A DNA stretch of 64,000 nucleotides from Thioclava arctica (GCF_040892615.1 NZ_JBFRYC010000001.1:512433-576432), one strand, 5' to 3'; positions 34,568 through 43,445 are shown, numbered from the stretch's first letter. Program-made: numbers and translations. The notes: a model not told the origin generated them from the letters alone.

Positions 34568-34589
34568 TCGTTTGGGTTAGCGATAAAGG

Positions 34590-34618
34590 AAAAGGCCGCG
34601 CGTGATGCGCGGCCTTTT
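34590..34618. terminator. Bidirectional intrinsic terminator between ccdA and mmsA
   Basis: A 12-bp perfect stem (AAAAGGCCGCGC with GCGCGGCCTTTT) and 5-nt loop separate two converging genes. It has T-runs in both directions. Confidence 0.92.
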
Positions 34619-34638
34619 CGTTTGTATCGGGGGCGCGA

Positions 34639-36138
34639 TCAGTCGAGCGCTTTGAAGTTCAGGCTCGCGCCATCCTTGATGCCCGAGAACCAGCGCGCCG
34701 TGACTGTCTTGGTCTTGGTGTAGAAGCGGAACGCGTCGGGGCCATATTGGTTAAGATCGCCAAAGCCCGACTTTTTCCAGCCACCGAAGGTGTAATAGCT
34801 CAGCGGAACCGGGATCGGGAAGTTGATGCCGACCATGCCCACATTGACCTTCGCGGCGTAGTCGCGTGCGGTGTCGCCGTCAGCGGTGAAGATCGAGGTG
34901 CCGTTGCCATAAGGGTTGTCGATCACCAGATCGAGCGCCTCTTCATAGGTTTTCGCACGCACCATCGACAGGACGGGGCCAAAGATTTCTTCTTTGTAGA
35001 TGTCCATCTCGGGGGTGACGTTGTCAAACAGCGACGGGCCGACGAAATAGCCGTCTTCATAGCCTTGCAGGCTGAAGTCGCGGCCATCACAGACCAGATT
35101 CGCGCCTTGCTCGACGCCCGAGTTGATCAGGCCAAGGATGCGCTCTTTGGCGGCTGCGGTGATGACGGGGCCGTAATCGACATCATCGCCACCCGTGTAG
35201 GGGCCGACTTTGAGCTTTTCGATCTTCGGCACGAGGCGTTCGATCAGCGCGTCTGCGGCTGCGTCACCCACCGGCACTGCGACCGAGATCGCCATGCAGC
35301 GTTCGCCCGCCGCGCCAAAACCCGCACCGATCAGCGCATCGGCGGCCTTGTCCATATCGGCATCGGGCATGATCAGCATGTGGTTCTTGGCACCGCCGAA
35401 ACATTGCGCGCGCTTGCCGTTATTGGCGGCGCGACCGTAGATATATTGCGCAATCGGGGTCGAGCCGACAAAGCCGACCGCCTGAACGGTTTCATGATCC
35501 AGGATCGTATCGACCGCCTCTTTATCGCCGTTGATCACCTGCAAGACGCCATCGGGCAGACCGGCCTCTTGAGCGATTTCAGCGAGCATAAGCGCCGTGC
35601 TGGGCGTGCGCTCGGACGGTTTGAGGATCATCGCGTTGCCCGAGGACAGGGCTGGGCCCATTTTCCACAGCGGGATCATCGCGGGGAAGTTGAACGGCGT
35701 GATACCCGCCACGACGCCCAGCGGCTGACGCATCGAATACAGATCAATGCCGGGGCCGGCGTCGCCGGTAAATTCGCCCTTGAGGAAAGCAGGCGCGCCC
35801 ATGCAGACCTCGATCACCTCAAGACCGCGCTGCACATCGCCGCGTGCATCGGGCAGGGTTTTGCCATGCTCGCGCGAGAGAACTTCGGCGAGCTTGTCCA
35901 TGTCGCGCTCGATCAGCGCGCCGAATTTCATCATCACGCGGGCGCGGCGCTGCGGATTGACCTTTTGCCAATCCAGCTGCGCCTTGGCGGCATCTGCGAC
36001 AGCGGCGTCGATTTCCGCCGGAGAGGCCAGCGCTACGCGCGCTTGCACTTCGCCAGTGGCGGGGTTGTAGACATCGCTAAAGCGGCCCGACGTGCCTGCA
36101 ACGCGCTTGCCGTTGATCCAGTGACCGATCTCTTCCAT
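34639..36138 (-). CDS. mmsA: Methylmalonate-semialdehyde dehydrogenase (CoA-acylating)
   Basis: MmsA oxidises methylmalonate or malonate semialdehyde to propionyl- or acetyl-CoA in valine, beta-alanine and inositol breakdown. The 499-residue length is typical. GHWINGKRVAGTSGRFSDVYNPATGEV starts the protein. The CoA-ALDH-specific FNFPAMIPLWK and GERCMAISVAVPVG (catalytic cysteine near residue 287) follow, and EEIFGPVLSMVRA closes the active-site region. GGAGGAG lies before the ATG. It is divergent from a LysR-type gene that probably regulates it. Confidence 0.95.
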   Translation of the reverse strand: MEEIGHWINGKRVAGTSGRFSDVYNPATGEVQARVALASPAEIDAAVADAAKAQLDWQKVNPQRRARVMMKFGALIERDMDKLAEVLSREHGKTLPDARGDVQRGLEVIEVCMGAPAFLKGEFTGDAGPGIDLYSMRQPLGVVAGITPFNFPAMIPLWKMGPALSSGNAMILKPSERTPSTALMLAEIAQEAGLPDGVLQVINGDKEAVDTILDHETVQAVGFVGSTPIAQYIYGRAANNGKRAQCFGGAKNHMLIMPDADMDKAADALIGAGFGAAGERCMAISVAVPVGDAAADALIERLVPKIEKLKVGPYTGGDDVDYGPVITAAAKERILGLINSGVEQGANLVCDGRDFSLQGYEDGYFVGPSLFDNVTPEMDIYKEEIFGPVLSMVRAKTYEEALDLVIDNPYGNGTSIFTADGDTARDYAAKVNVGMVGINFPIPVPLSYYTFGGWKKSGFGDLNQYGPDAFRFYTKTKTVTARWFSGIKDGASLNFKALD

Positions 36139-36224
36139 TGGGTTCTCCTCCAAAAGGGTTTGTGGTTTGGCATAACAATAGCCTTGCGAAAATGTAGATA
36201 AAAGGGGAAGTAACTCAAAAGCGT

Positions 36225-36240
36225 TTTGCAGTTTTGCAAA
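36225..36240. promoter_or_regulatory. Putative LysR operator between mmsA and its divergent regulator
   Basis: TTTGCA GTTT TGCAAA is a perfect inverted repeat ending 8 bp before the LysR gene start. The two TTTTGCA words also form a direct repeat 8 bp apart. Half-sites resemble those at 24988. Confidence 0.6.
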
Positions 36241-36248
36241 GGTGAGTG

Positions 36249-37166
36249 ATGCTCGATTGGGATGATCTGCGCATATTTCTGGCTGTGGCGCGGGCAGAAA
36301 GCCTGTCGCGGGCGGGGCGCGCGTTGAAACTGGATGCCGCGACGGTGGGGCGGCGCGTCGCGCGCCTCGAAGAAGCGCTGTCGGCCAAGCTGTTCGTGAA
36401 ATCGCCGCAGGGCTATGCGCTGTCCGAGGCGGGGGACCGTTTGTTGCCCCATGCCGAGGCCGCCGAGCAGGCCTTTGGGGGCGCGCAAGAAGAGCTGTCG
36501 GGCACCGCGGGCCAGTTGAGCGGGCAGTTGCGCATCGGTGCGCCCGATGGTTGTGCGAATTACCTGCTGCCACAGGTTTGCGCCAAGATTTCAGACGCCA
36601 ACCCGGGGCTGGAAATCCAGATCGTGGCACTGCCCCGGGTGTTCAACCTCTCCAAGCGCGAGGCCGATATGGCGATCACCGTGTCGCGCCCGACGGCGGG
36701 GCGGCTGACGGTGCAAAAGCTGACCGATTATCACCTGCATCTCGCCGCGCATCGCGATTATCTGGCCAGATCGGCGCCGCTGACCTGTAAGGGCGATCTG
36801 CGCGCGCATCGCATGATCGGCTATATTCCCGACATGATTTTCGACAAAGAGCTTGATTACTTTGCCGAAACTGAGGCGCAGGTGGTTGGGCTGGCCTCAA
36901 ACTCGGCCTCGGTGCAGACGCGCATGGTGCAAAGCGGGGCGGGGATTGGCATCGTGCATGATTTTGCCATTCCCTTTGCGCCCGGTGTGGTGCGGGTACT
37001 GGCCGATGAGGTCTCGCTCAAGCGTGCTTTCTGGCTGATCCGTCACGCGGATGACCGACGCTCGGAACGGCTGACGCGCTTTGCCGAGGCGCTGGGGCAG
37101 GGCTTGCGCGACGAGGTTTCCCGGTTGGAGCGTCGTGCAGCTGATACAACTCTGGCGACGCCGTGA
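36249..37166 (+). CDS. LysR-family regulator divergent from mmsA
   Basis: The 305-residue LysR regulator has helix-turn-helix MLDWDDLRIFLAVARAESLSRAGRALKLDAATVGRRVARLE and a substrate domain from about residue 90. It closely resembles the regulator at 24049. The ATG at 36249 follows AAGGTGAG; the adjacent GTG at 36246 would add one residue. By position it is a candidate regulator of mmsA. The ligand is unknown. Confidence 0.87.
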   Translation: MLDWDDLRIFLAVARAESLSRAGRALKLDAATVGRRVARLEEALSAKLFVKSPQGYALSEAGDRLLPHAEAAEQAFGGAQEELSGTAGQLSGQLRIGAPDGCANYLLPQVCAKISDANPGLEIQIVALPRVFNLSKREADMAITVSRPTAGRLTVQKLTDYHLHLAAHRDYLARSAPLTCKGDLRAHRMIGYIPDMIFDKELDYFAETEAQVVGLASNSASVQTRMVQSGAGIGIVHDFAIPFAPGVVRVLADEVSLKRAFWLIRHADDRRSERLTRFAEALGQGLRDEVSRLERRAADTTLATP

Positions 37167-37238
37167 TCGCCTTTCCGTTGACAAACCGCTCTTCGCGGTG
37201 AGACGCTTGATTCAACGAGAAGTTTCAGGGAGACCGCC

Positions 37239-37673
37239 ATGCAAGTGATGCAAATTTTAAAGGATAAGGGCCAAACATCGGTGATCACGGTGACGCCGGA
37301 CACCAGTTTGGCCGATGTCGTGGCGACTTTGTCGGCCAAACGGATCGGTGCGGTGGTTGTGTTGGCCGATGGTCACAATGTCGCCGGTATCGTGTCCGAG
37401 CGCGATATCGTGCGCGAAGTGGCGCGGCGCGGTGCGGCATGCCTGACGCTCAAGGCCTCCGATGTGATGACGCGCGAGATCAAATGCTGTGGCCCGATGG
37501 ACAGCACCGATGAGGTGATGGAGCGCATGACCGCAGGGCGTTTCCGCCACATGCCGGTGCGCGACAAGGGTGAGATGATCGGCGTGATCTCGATCGGCGA
37601 TGTAGTCAAGGCGCGCCTGGCCGAGCTGCATATGGAAAAAGAAGCGCTCACCGGCATGATCATGGGCAACTGA
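37239..37673 (+). CDS. CBS-domain protein
   Basis: The 144-residue product consists of two CBS motifs (residues 9-65 and 74-130) forming one Bateman module. SLADVVATLSAKRIGAVVVLADGHNVAGIVSERDIVREVARRG is the first and MDSTDEVMERMTAGRFRHMPVRDKGEMIGVISIGDVVKARL the second. Such modules bind adenine nucleotides and usually regulate partner proteins. No effector domain is fused. A GGGAGA element precedes the ATG. The gene sits alone between the LysR gene and coaD. Confidence 0.9.
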   Translation: MQVMQILKDKGQTSVITVTPDTSLADVVATLSAKRIGAVVVLADGHNVAGIVSERDIVREVARRGAACLTLKASDVMTREIKCCGPMDSTDEVMERMTAGRFRHMPVRDKGEMIGVISIGDVVKARLAELHMEKEALTGMIMGN

Positions 37674-37702
37674 TGCTGCGTCGCGGCAACAATGGTCTTG
37701 CA

Positions 37703-37739
37703 TTCGGGTGCGCAATATAGTTGCGTGCGCGCACCCGAA
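37703..37739. repeat. Inverted repeat between CBS gene and coaD
   Basis: Perfect 11-bp arms (TTCGGGTGCGC and GCGCACCCGAA) flank a 15-nt loop. No U-tract follows on the plus strand. It could be an attenuating hairpin or a protein site before coaD. Confidence 0.5.
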
Positions 37740-37764
37740 AACGGGGACTTAGAGGAGGGTTGCC

Positions 37765-38262
37765 ATGCGCATCGGTCTGTATCCCGGAACATTCGATCCG
37801 GTCACGCTTGGTCATATCGATATCATCGAACGCGCCTTGGCGCTGGTGGACCGGTTGGTGATTGGCGTCGCGATCAACCGTGACAAGGGGCCGCTTTTCA
37901 CGCTTGAACAGCGGGTGGCGATGCTCAAGGCCGAATGCGGCGCTATCACCGCGCGATGTGGCGGTGAGATCGTTGTGCATCCGTTCGAGAATCTGCTGAT
38001 TGATTGCGCCCGCGATGTTGGGGCCAATGTGATCATTCGGGGGCTGCGCGCCGTTGCCGATTTTGAATATGAATTTCAGATGGTTGGGATGAACCGGGCA
38101 CTGGATCCGCAGATCGAGACGGTGTTCTTGATGGCAGATGCGCGCCGTCAGGCGATTGCTTCCAAGCTGGTCAAAGAGATCGCGCGGCTCGGCGGGGATG
38201 TGTCGAAATTCGTAACCCCCGCCGTGCGCGAAGCTATTTCGCAAGCCTATTCAAAGGACTAA
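37765..38262 (+). CDS. coaD: Phosphopantetheine adenylyltransferase
   Basis: CoaD transfers AMP from ATP to 4'-phosphopantetheine in coenzyme A synthesis. The 165-residue protein has the nucleotidyltransferase motif GTFDPVTLGH (T14-x-G-H17 region) and later IIRGLRAVADFEYEFQMVGMNRAL, both CoaD hallmarks. KLVKEIARLGGDVSKFVTPAV ends the conserved part. GAGGAGGG lies before the ATG. The stop is only 4 bp from the converging YfdX gene. Confidence 0.97.
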   Translation: MRIGLYPGTFDPVTLGHIDIIERALALVDRLVIGVAINRDKGPLFTLEQRVAMLKAECGAITARCGGEIVVHPFENLLIDCARDVGANVIIRGLRAVADFEYEFQMVGMNRALDPQIETVFLMADARRQAIASKLVKEIARLGGDVSKFVTPAVREAISQAYSKD

Positions 38263-38266
38263 AGTC

Positions 38267-38989
38267 TTAGCCCGCTGTTTTGGCGCTTGGCGTGGTGGTT
38301 TGCGACGTTTGCGTGTTTCCGGCCTGTTGGGGCAGATCGTTCAGCGCCCATTGGTCAATCACCACGCCTTCTTCAACACCTTTGAGCGCAAGATTGGCCT
38401 CGTAATAGCTGCCTTTCTTGATCAGATTGGCGGCATCTTGCAGATGTGTCAGCGAGAGTTTCGTAGGCACCAATGCCGCGCTTAGCGAGACTGCGATATC
38501 GCCGGATTTAAGCGTCTCCGCAGCACCTTTCGCATCGCCTTTGGCCATCTGGTCATTGGCTTTGCTCACCGTTTTGGCGTTATCCGGCGTGACGGAGAAA
38601 TCTTCACCCAGTGCGATTGAGCTGTCAAAGGGCACATAGGTGACGCCCTGTTTGCCCGCTTTCGATGTCACGCCCCATTTCGCCTCAGAGGCTTGGGCTG
38701 ACTTCATCTTGGCGATCGCGTCATTGGTCATCTTGCCGGCCATGTCGGTATTGCCGTCAAACAGGGCAAGCCGCGCCGCGCGCACATCGCGCATCGACGT
38801 ATAGGCATCATTGACTGTGGTCAGCAGTTGTTTGTTGGCCGAACTTGCGGTGGCTTTGGCGACAGAGTCTTTGGTTTGCGTGCTGGCGGCGGGCGTGGAG
38901 CCTGCAAAAGCGGGCGCGATATAGCTCATGGGCCCTGCAATAAGCGCCCCGGACATCGCCAAGGCGAGCAATGTGGTGTTCCGTTTCAT
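38267..38989 (-). CDS. YfdX-family secreted protein
   Basis: This 240-residue protein has a signal peptide (residues 1-29, ending APAFAG) and a helical YfdX domain (about 45-215). LTTVNDAYTSMRDVRAARLALFDGN, YVPFDSSIALGEDFSVTPDNA and AANLIKKGSYYEANLALKGVEEGVVID are family-typical. The tail is rich in T, Q and S. YfdX in enterobacteria is linked to acid and envelope stress, but its activity is unclear. AAGGGA precedes the ATG. It converges on coaD with almost no spacer. Confidence 0.88.
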   Translation of the reverse strand: MKRNTTLLALAMSGALIAGPMSYIAPAFAGSTPAASTQTKDSVAKATASSANKQLLTTVNDAYTSMRDVRAARLALFDGNTDMAGKMTNDAIAKMKSAQASEAKWGVTSKAGKQGVTYVPFDSSIALGEDFSVTPDNAKTVSKANDQMAKGDAKGAAETLKSGDIAVSLSAALVPTKLSLTHLQDAANLIKKGSYYEANLALKGVEEGVVIDQWALNDLPQQAGNTQTSQTTTPSAKTAG

Positions 38990-39153
38990 GACTCAAATCC
39001 CTTTACAAAGATGGGTTACGTCCAAGGCAGCCCAGTGCCGCTTTGGATATTTGAGAAACGTCTGGGGCGGGATCTGGTTCGCTCAACCCTTTTCAAGCTG
39101 GGGGCATCGCGGGTGAGCAACCGTGCGCTACCTGTGAGGCGCGCGTGATGGGC

Positions 39154-39184
39154 AAAAAAGAGGGGGCCGCAACCGGGCCCCCTC
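39154..39184 (-). terminator. Intrinsic terminator after gap
   Basis: A 9-bp stem (GAGGGGGCC with GGCCCCCTC) and 7-nt loop are followed on the minus strand by TTTTTT. It lies about 40 bp past the gap stop. Confidence 0.9.
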
Positions 39185-39223
39185 ATCGCGTCAGCTTGGT
39201 CCGGGGGCTGGCCCCCGGCTTGC

Positions 39224-40225
39224 TCAGATCAACTTGCCCATCGCGACGGCGGTGTCGGCCATGCGGTTGGAAAAGCCCCATTCGTTGTCATACCAGCTCA
39301 GGATCCGCACCATCCGGCCATCCATCACCTTGGTCTGGTCCATGTGGAAGATCGAGGAATGAGGATCGTGGTTGAAGTCGCTGGAAACATTGGGCTTATC
39401 GGTATAGCCCAGCACGCCTTTCAGCGGGCCATCGGCGGCCGCGCGGATCGCGGCGTTGACCTCTTCGACCGAAGTGTCGCGCGCGGCTTCAAACACCAGA
39501 TCGACGACCGAGACGTTGGGCGTGGGCACGCGGATCGCGACGCCATCCAGCTTGCCTGCGAGTTCCGGCAGCACCAGACCTACCGCTTTGGCAGCGCCCG
39601 TCGAGGTCGGGATCATGCTCAGCGCCGCGGCGCGTGCGCGATAGAGATCGCTATGCATCGTATCCAGCGTCGGCTGATCGCCGGTATAGCTGTGGATCGT
39701 GGTCATGAACCCCTTGGAGATCCCGATTGCATCGTTCAGAACCTTGGCCACGGGCGACAGGCAGTTCGTGGTGCAGCTTGCGTTGGAAACGACCAGATCG
39801 TCGCTCGTCAGCACGCCGTCATTGACGCCAAACACGATGGTCTTGTCCGCGCCCGCAGCCGGGGCCGAAACCAGCACGCGTTTTGAGCCGTTTTCCAAAT
39901 GGAAGGCCGCTTTTTCACGCGCGGTGAAGATGCCGGTGCATTCCAGCGCGATATCGACATCCCCCCAGGGCAGTTCCTTGGGGTCGCGGATCGCGGTGAC
40001 CTTGATCGGCCCACGGCCTGCATCAATCGTGTCGGCGGTGGTTTTCACATCGACCGGAAAGCGGCCATGCACGCTGTCAAATTGCAGCAGATGCGCGTTG
40101 GTCTCCACCGGGCCGAGATCGTTGATCGCGACCACCTCGATATCGGTGCGCCCCGATTCAATGATCGCGCGCAACACGTTGCGCCCAATGCGCCCAAAGC
40201 CGTTAATGGCAACTTTGACGGTCAT
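39224..40225 (-). CDS. gap: Glyceraldehyde-3-phosphate dehydrogenase (type I)
   Basis: The 333-residue GAPDH has Rossmann motif VAINGFGRIGRNVLRA, D36-like INDLGPVE favouring NAD, the active-site ASC151TTNCLSPVAKVL and the C-terminal SWYDNEWGFSNRM. It catalyses glyceraldehyde-3-phosphate oxidation in glycolysis, or the reverse in gluconeogenesis. AGGAGAAGG lies before the ATG; a longer open frame starting at 40255 has no ribosome-binding site. A 47-residue membrane-protein gene lies upstream on the same strand. Confidence 0.96.
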   Translation of the reverse strand: MTVKVAINGFGRIGRNVLRAIIESGRTDIEVVAINDLGPVETNAHLLQFDSVHGRFPVDVKTTADTIDAGRGPIKVTAIRDPKELPWGDVDIALECTGIFTAREKAAFHLENGSKRVLVSAPAAGADKTIVFGVNDGVLTSDDLVVSNASCTTNCLSPVAKVLNDAIGISKGFMTTIHSYTGDQPTLDTMHSDLYRARAAALSMIPTSTGAAKAVGLVLPELAGKLDGVAIRVPTPNVSVVDLVFEAARDTSVEEVNAAIRAAADGPLKGVLGYTDKPNVSSDFNHDPHSSIFHMDQTKVMDGRMVRILSWYDNEWGFSNRMADTAVAMGKLI

Positions 40226-40332
40226 GTCCTTCTCCTCTGGCTGGCTGCCCTGCAAGGAGTTGCGCGGGCAGAAATCCCGTTGCGGTTAACAAACGCCTTT
40301 AAGGCGAAAGGTCAACCGGTCAGACGTGTATG

Positions 40333-40476
40333 CTAGCGCCAGAATGCGACATATTGAACGAGATCAGCGATTCTTCGGCCCAAAAACAGCAAAGCCTGCC
40401 CTTGGTTGAGGAATATATCCGCCAATATCAGCACTATCAGGATGGCCCCCAGCCAAAGCGCAATCCGATCGGTCAT
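40333..40476 (-). CDS. Small membrane protein upstream of gap
   Basis: The 47-residue protein (start MTDRIALWLGAILIVLILAD) has one membrane helix (about residues 6-22) followed by NQGQALLFLGRRIADLVQYVAFWR, an amphipathic basic tail. The ORF is tidy and on the gap strand, ending 107 bp before the gap start. Similar tiny proteins occur beside gap in Rhodobacteraceae as far as I recall. Function is unknown, and the ribosome-binding site is weak (GGGACAG). Confidence 0.6.
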   Translation of the reverse strand: MTDRIALWLGAILIVLILADIFLNQGQALLFLGRRIADLVQYVAFWR

Positions 40477-40677
40477 CACTGTCCCTTCGCGCCCCGATTG
40501 CCGAAGCGTCCCCTATGCCCGCCCCGTCTGCTGCGCCAAGGAGGCGCTGTGCGGGGTGGGTCTTTCTCTCTGAAAGAGCAGACGCGTGCGCAGCAATCAA
40601 CCAAGCAAATCAGTCTGTTCTGATGTGACGTTAATAGATTGCGGCCAGCGAGAGAAGGGGTAGGCGGATGCGTGTGT

Positions 40678-41757
40678 CTAGGCCTCGTCCTCGGCGACAA
40701 GGAAGATTTCGCCAGCGGATTCCATTTCACGGATCGCCGCCACGATTTCGCCCATCGCCTCTTCGGAATCCTTTTCCTTCACTTTGCCCAGATTAGTCAT
40801 CTCGTCGCGCAAGGATTGCGCCATGCGTTGGGACATATTGGTCAGGATGAACTCCGCCGATGCTTCGAGTGCGCCCTTGGCCCCTGCCAATGCGGTGACC
40901 AAACGGGCCTGATCGACATTACGCAGGATTTTTGGCACGTCGCGCGGATCAATCCGCGCGGGAATATTGGCGAATGTGAAGATCGCCTTGCGCACTTGAT
41001 CGGCAAAAATCTGATCTTCCTCGTCAAGCCCTTTGAGCACCGAATCGCGGGTGCTGGATGCGGAATAGTTCAGGATCGCGCCGACGCGCTCCACTGGTCC
41101 AGTATCAAACGCCTTGGCGGGTTGCGCGTCCAGCTGTGCCGATAGCGCCTGCCCGATCCGGTGCACGGTTTCTGGCGCGACATTGCCGGTGAGAGAGACC
41201 GCATAGGCCACGCGCCGTGCCTTGTCGCCGGGCAAAAGCCCCAGCAATTCCGCAGCTTTCGCGACAGACAGCTTGGACAGCATGACCGCGCCAACCTCAA
41301 CGCTTTCCTCTTCGAGAACGGGGCGGAGCAGTTCGGCGGAGAGGCCTGTGATACGTTCCCACGGGTCGGCGCGTGAACTGCCAGAGGCGAGACGGCGCAG
41401 ACGTGTCGAGGCCGATGGGGAAAGCTGTCCGTCCAGCAGGGTCAGCGCACCATCAAGACCGCCGGGAAAGGCAAACCCAACCGCTTCCAGCTCGGCGCAG
41501 AATTCATCCACCACGGCGCTGAGAGTGTCGCGATCAATCAGGCGCAACCTGCCAACCGCCTCTGTCAGTTCGGTTTGGTGATCATCGCTCAGATCGCTGA
41601 GCGGCAGTTTCAGCCCCTCAGTGGCCAAAAGGCGCACCACGATGGCGGCCTTTTGCTTGCGTGTCAGAGTGGCTGGAGCGCTTGGAGCCATAAGTCCGGG
41701 TGCCCCTCCCATCCCTGCCAATTGGCCGAGAGGCTGCAATTTTGCGACTGCGTTCAC
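40678..41757 (-). CDS. fliG: FliG-like flagellar motor switch protein
   Basis: The 359-residue product has FliG-type middle and C-terminal armadillo domains. LTRKQKAAIVVRLL starts the N-domain, SLTGNVAPETVHRIGQAL is the middle region, and FANIPARIDPRDVPKILRNVDQARLVTALAGAKGALEASAEFILTNMSQRMAQSLRDEM is the C-terminal torque region. The usual EDL...DDR charge pattern there is only partly kept (NIP...DPR). No other flagellar gene is in the window. The GTG at 41757 has GGAG at better spacing than the TTG one codon earlier. FliG couples the C-ring to the MotAB stator. Confidence 0.85.
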   Translation of the reverse strand: MNAVAKLQPLGQLAGMGGAPGLMAPSAPATLTRKQKAAIVVRLLATEGLKLPLSDLSDDHQTELTEAVGRLRLIDRDTLSAVVDEFCAELEAVGFAFPGGLDGALTLLDGQLSPSASTRLRRLASGSSRADPWERITGLSAELLRPVLEEESVEVGAVMLSKLSVAKAAELLGLLPGDKARRVAYAVSLTGNVAPETVHRIGQALSAQLDAQPAKAFDTGPVERVGAILNYSASSTRDSVLKGLDEEDQIFADQVRKAIFTFANIPARIDPRDVPKILRNVDQARLVTALAGAKGALEASAEFILTNMSQRMAQSLRDEMTNLGKVKEKDSEEAMGEIVAAIREMESAGEIFLVAEDEA

Positions 41758-41834
41758 CAACGTTCTCCGATTCCCTTGAATCTTTCGATCAAGGTGGCAC
41801 AGGGTCGGTTAATGCCAGCTTAGCAAAACCGGAA

Positions 41835-41987
41835 TTAGCTGGCTTGCAACACGCAGGACTTGGCGTCTTTGTCCCAGACATGGCCTTGCGGGCACGACAT
41901 CGAGGCTTGATGTTCGCGCATGCAATCGGCGCTGGCCGCAAGCGGTGCAAGGATAAGGACGGCGGCGGCAAGAATCGTTCTAGTCAT
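41835..41987 (-). CDS. Small secreted cysteine-rich protein (peritrophin-A-like)
   Basis: The 50-residue precursor has a signal peptide (residues 1-19, ending AASA). The mature 31-residue peptide has three cysteines in a CM..SCPQGHVWDKDAKSC pattern, close to the core of chitin-binding peritrophin-A/CBM14 domains (C-P-x-G-x-x-W/F-D-x-x-x-x-x-C). GGGAGA lies before the ATG. It is on the same strand as purB and fliG, with about 78 bp on each side. The function is unknown; the domain is shorter than a complete CBM14. Confidence 0.72.
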   Translation of the reverse strand: MTRTILAAAVLILAPLAASADCMREHQASMSCPQGHVWDKDAKSCVLQAS

Positions 41988-42065
41988 CACGGATCTCCCT
42001 TGGCTGATGACCCAGCGTAAGCCGAATCACCGCCTTGAGACCAGTGTCAGATCACGTAGTCGCGA

Positions 42066-43370
42066 TTATTCCCCGAAAACGCGCTTGAAAATCGTGTCCA
42101 CGTGTTTGGTGTGATAGCCGAGATCGAATTTTTCGTTGATCTCATCCTCGCTTAGCGCGGCGCGTACATCGGCATCGGCCAGCAATTCCTCGCGGAAATC
42201 AGCGCCCTTTTCCCAGACCTTCATCGCGTTGCGCTGCACCAGCTTGTAGCTGTCCTCGCGCGACACACCCGCCTGCGTCAGCGCCAGCAAGACCCGCTGG
42301 CTCATCACCAAGCCTTTGAATTTGTTCATGTTCGCCAGCATGTTGTCAGGATATATCACGAGGTTTTCGATCACGCCTGCCAGACGGTTGAGCGCAAAAT
42401 CGAGCGTCACGGTGGCGTCAGGGCCGATCGCGCGCTCGACCGAGGAATGCGAGATGTCGCGCTCATGCCAAAGCGCCACGTTCTCCATCGCGGGCACCAC
42501 GGCCATGCGCACCAGACGCGCCAGCCCGGTGAGGTTTTCCGTGAGCACCGGGTTGCGTTTATGCGGCATCGCCGAGCTGCCCTTTTGGCCCTTGGAGAAG
42601 AACTCCTCGGCCTCAAGCACCTCGGTGCGCTGCATGTGGCGAATTTCGATGGCGACGTTTTCGATGCTCGAGGCAATCACACCTAGGGTGGCAAAGAACA
42701 TCGCGTGACGGTCGCGCGGGATCACTTGGGTTGAAATCGGTTCAACGCGCAGGCCGAGTTTTTCGCAGACATGTTCCTCAACCGCCGGGTCGATATTGGC
42801 GAACGTACCGACCGCGCCGGAAATCGCGCCGGTGGCCACTTCCCAGCGGGCCTTTTCCAGACGGTTCTTGTTGCGATCCATTTCGGCGTAAAAGCGCGCG
42901 AAGGTCAGCCCCATCGTGGTCGGTTCGGCGTGAATGCCGTGGCTGCGCCCAATGCGCACGGTGTCTTTATGCTCAAACGCGCGCTTTTTCAGCGCGGCAA
43001 GCAGGCGGTCCATATCGGCGAGCAGGATATCGGTGGCGCGCACCAGCTGCACGTTGAAGGTCGTGTCCAGAACATCCGAGCTGGTCATGCCCTGATGGAC
43101 AAATCGCGCCTCGGTCGAGCCGATATGTTCAGCCAGATGGGTCAGGAAGGCGATCACATCATGCTTGGTCACGGACTCGATTTCGTCGATGCGCGCGACG
43201 TCGAATTCCACATCCTTGGCCTTCCAGACAGCCTGTGCAGATTCGCGCGGGATCACGCCCAGATCGGCCTGAGCGTCGCAGGCATGGGCCTCGATCTCGT
43301 ACCAGATCTTGAACTTGCTGGCAGGTTCCCAGATATCGACCATCTCTTTGCGGGAATAACGCGGGATCAT
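42066..43370 (-). CDS. purB: Adenylosuccinate lyase
   Basis: PurB catalyses two fumarate-releasing steps of purine synthesis (SAICAR to AICAR, and adenylosuccinate to AMP). The 434-residue length is typical. MIPRYSRKEM is the standard start, MTSSDVLDTTFNVQL holds active-site residues, and the fumarase/lyase signature GSSAMPHKRNPV contains the catalytic serine loop. AAAGG precedes the ATG. It is divergent from a DUF6314 gene. It is the fourth purine gene in the window, unlinked to purCSQ. Confidence 0.96.
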   Translation of the reverse strand: MIPRYSRKEMVDIWEPASKFKIWYEIEAHACDAQADLGVIPRESAQAVWKAKDVEFDVARIDEIESVTKHDVIAFLTHLAEHIGSTEARFVHQGMTSSDVLDTTFNVQLVRATDILLADMDRLLAALKKRAFEHKDTVRIGRSHGIHAEPTTMGLTFARFYAEMDRNKNRLEKARWEVATGAISGAVGTFANIDPAVEEHVCEKLGLRVEPISTQVIPRDRHAMFFATLGVIASSIENVAIEIRHMQRTEVLEAEEFFSKGQKGSSAMPHKRNPVLTENLTGLARLVRMAVVPAMENVALWHERDISHSSVERAIGPDATVTLDFALNRLAGVIENLVIYPDNMLANMNKFKGLVMSQRVLLALTQAGVSREDSYKLVQRNAMKVWEKGADFREELLADADVRAALSEDEINEKFDLGYHTKHVDTIFKRVFGE

Positions 43371-43445
43371 GGGCGCGGCCTTTCGATTGCAGGTGGTTTA
43401 GGCGGCTTGTTAGACTGTGCCTGCCTTTGGGGCAAGGGAGCGGTG

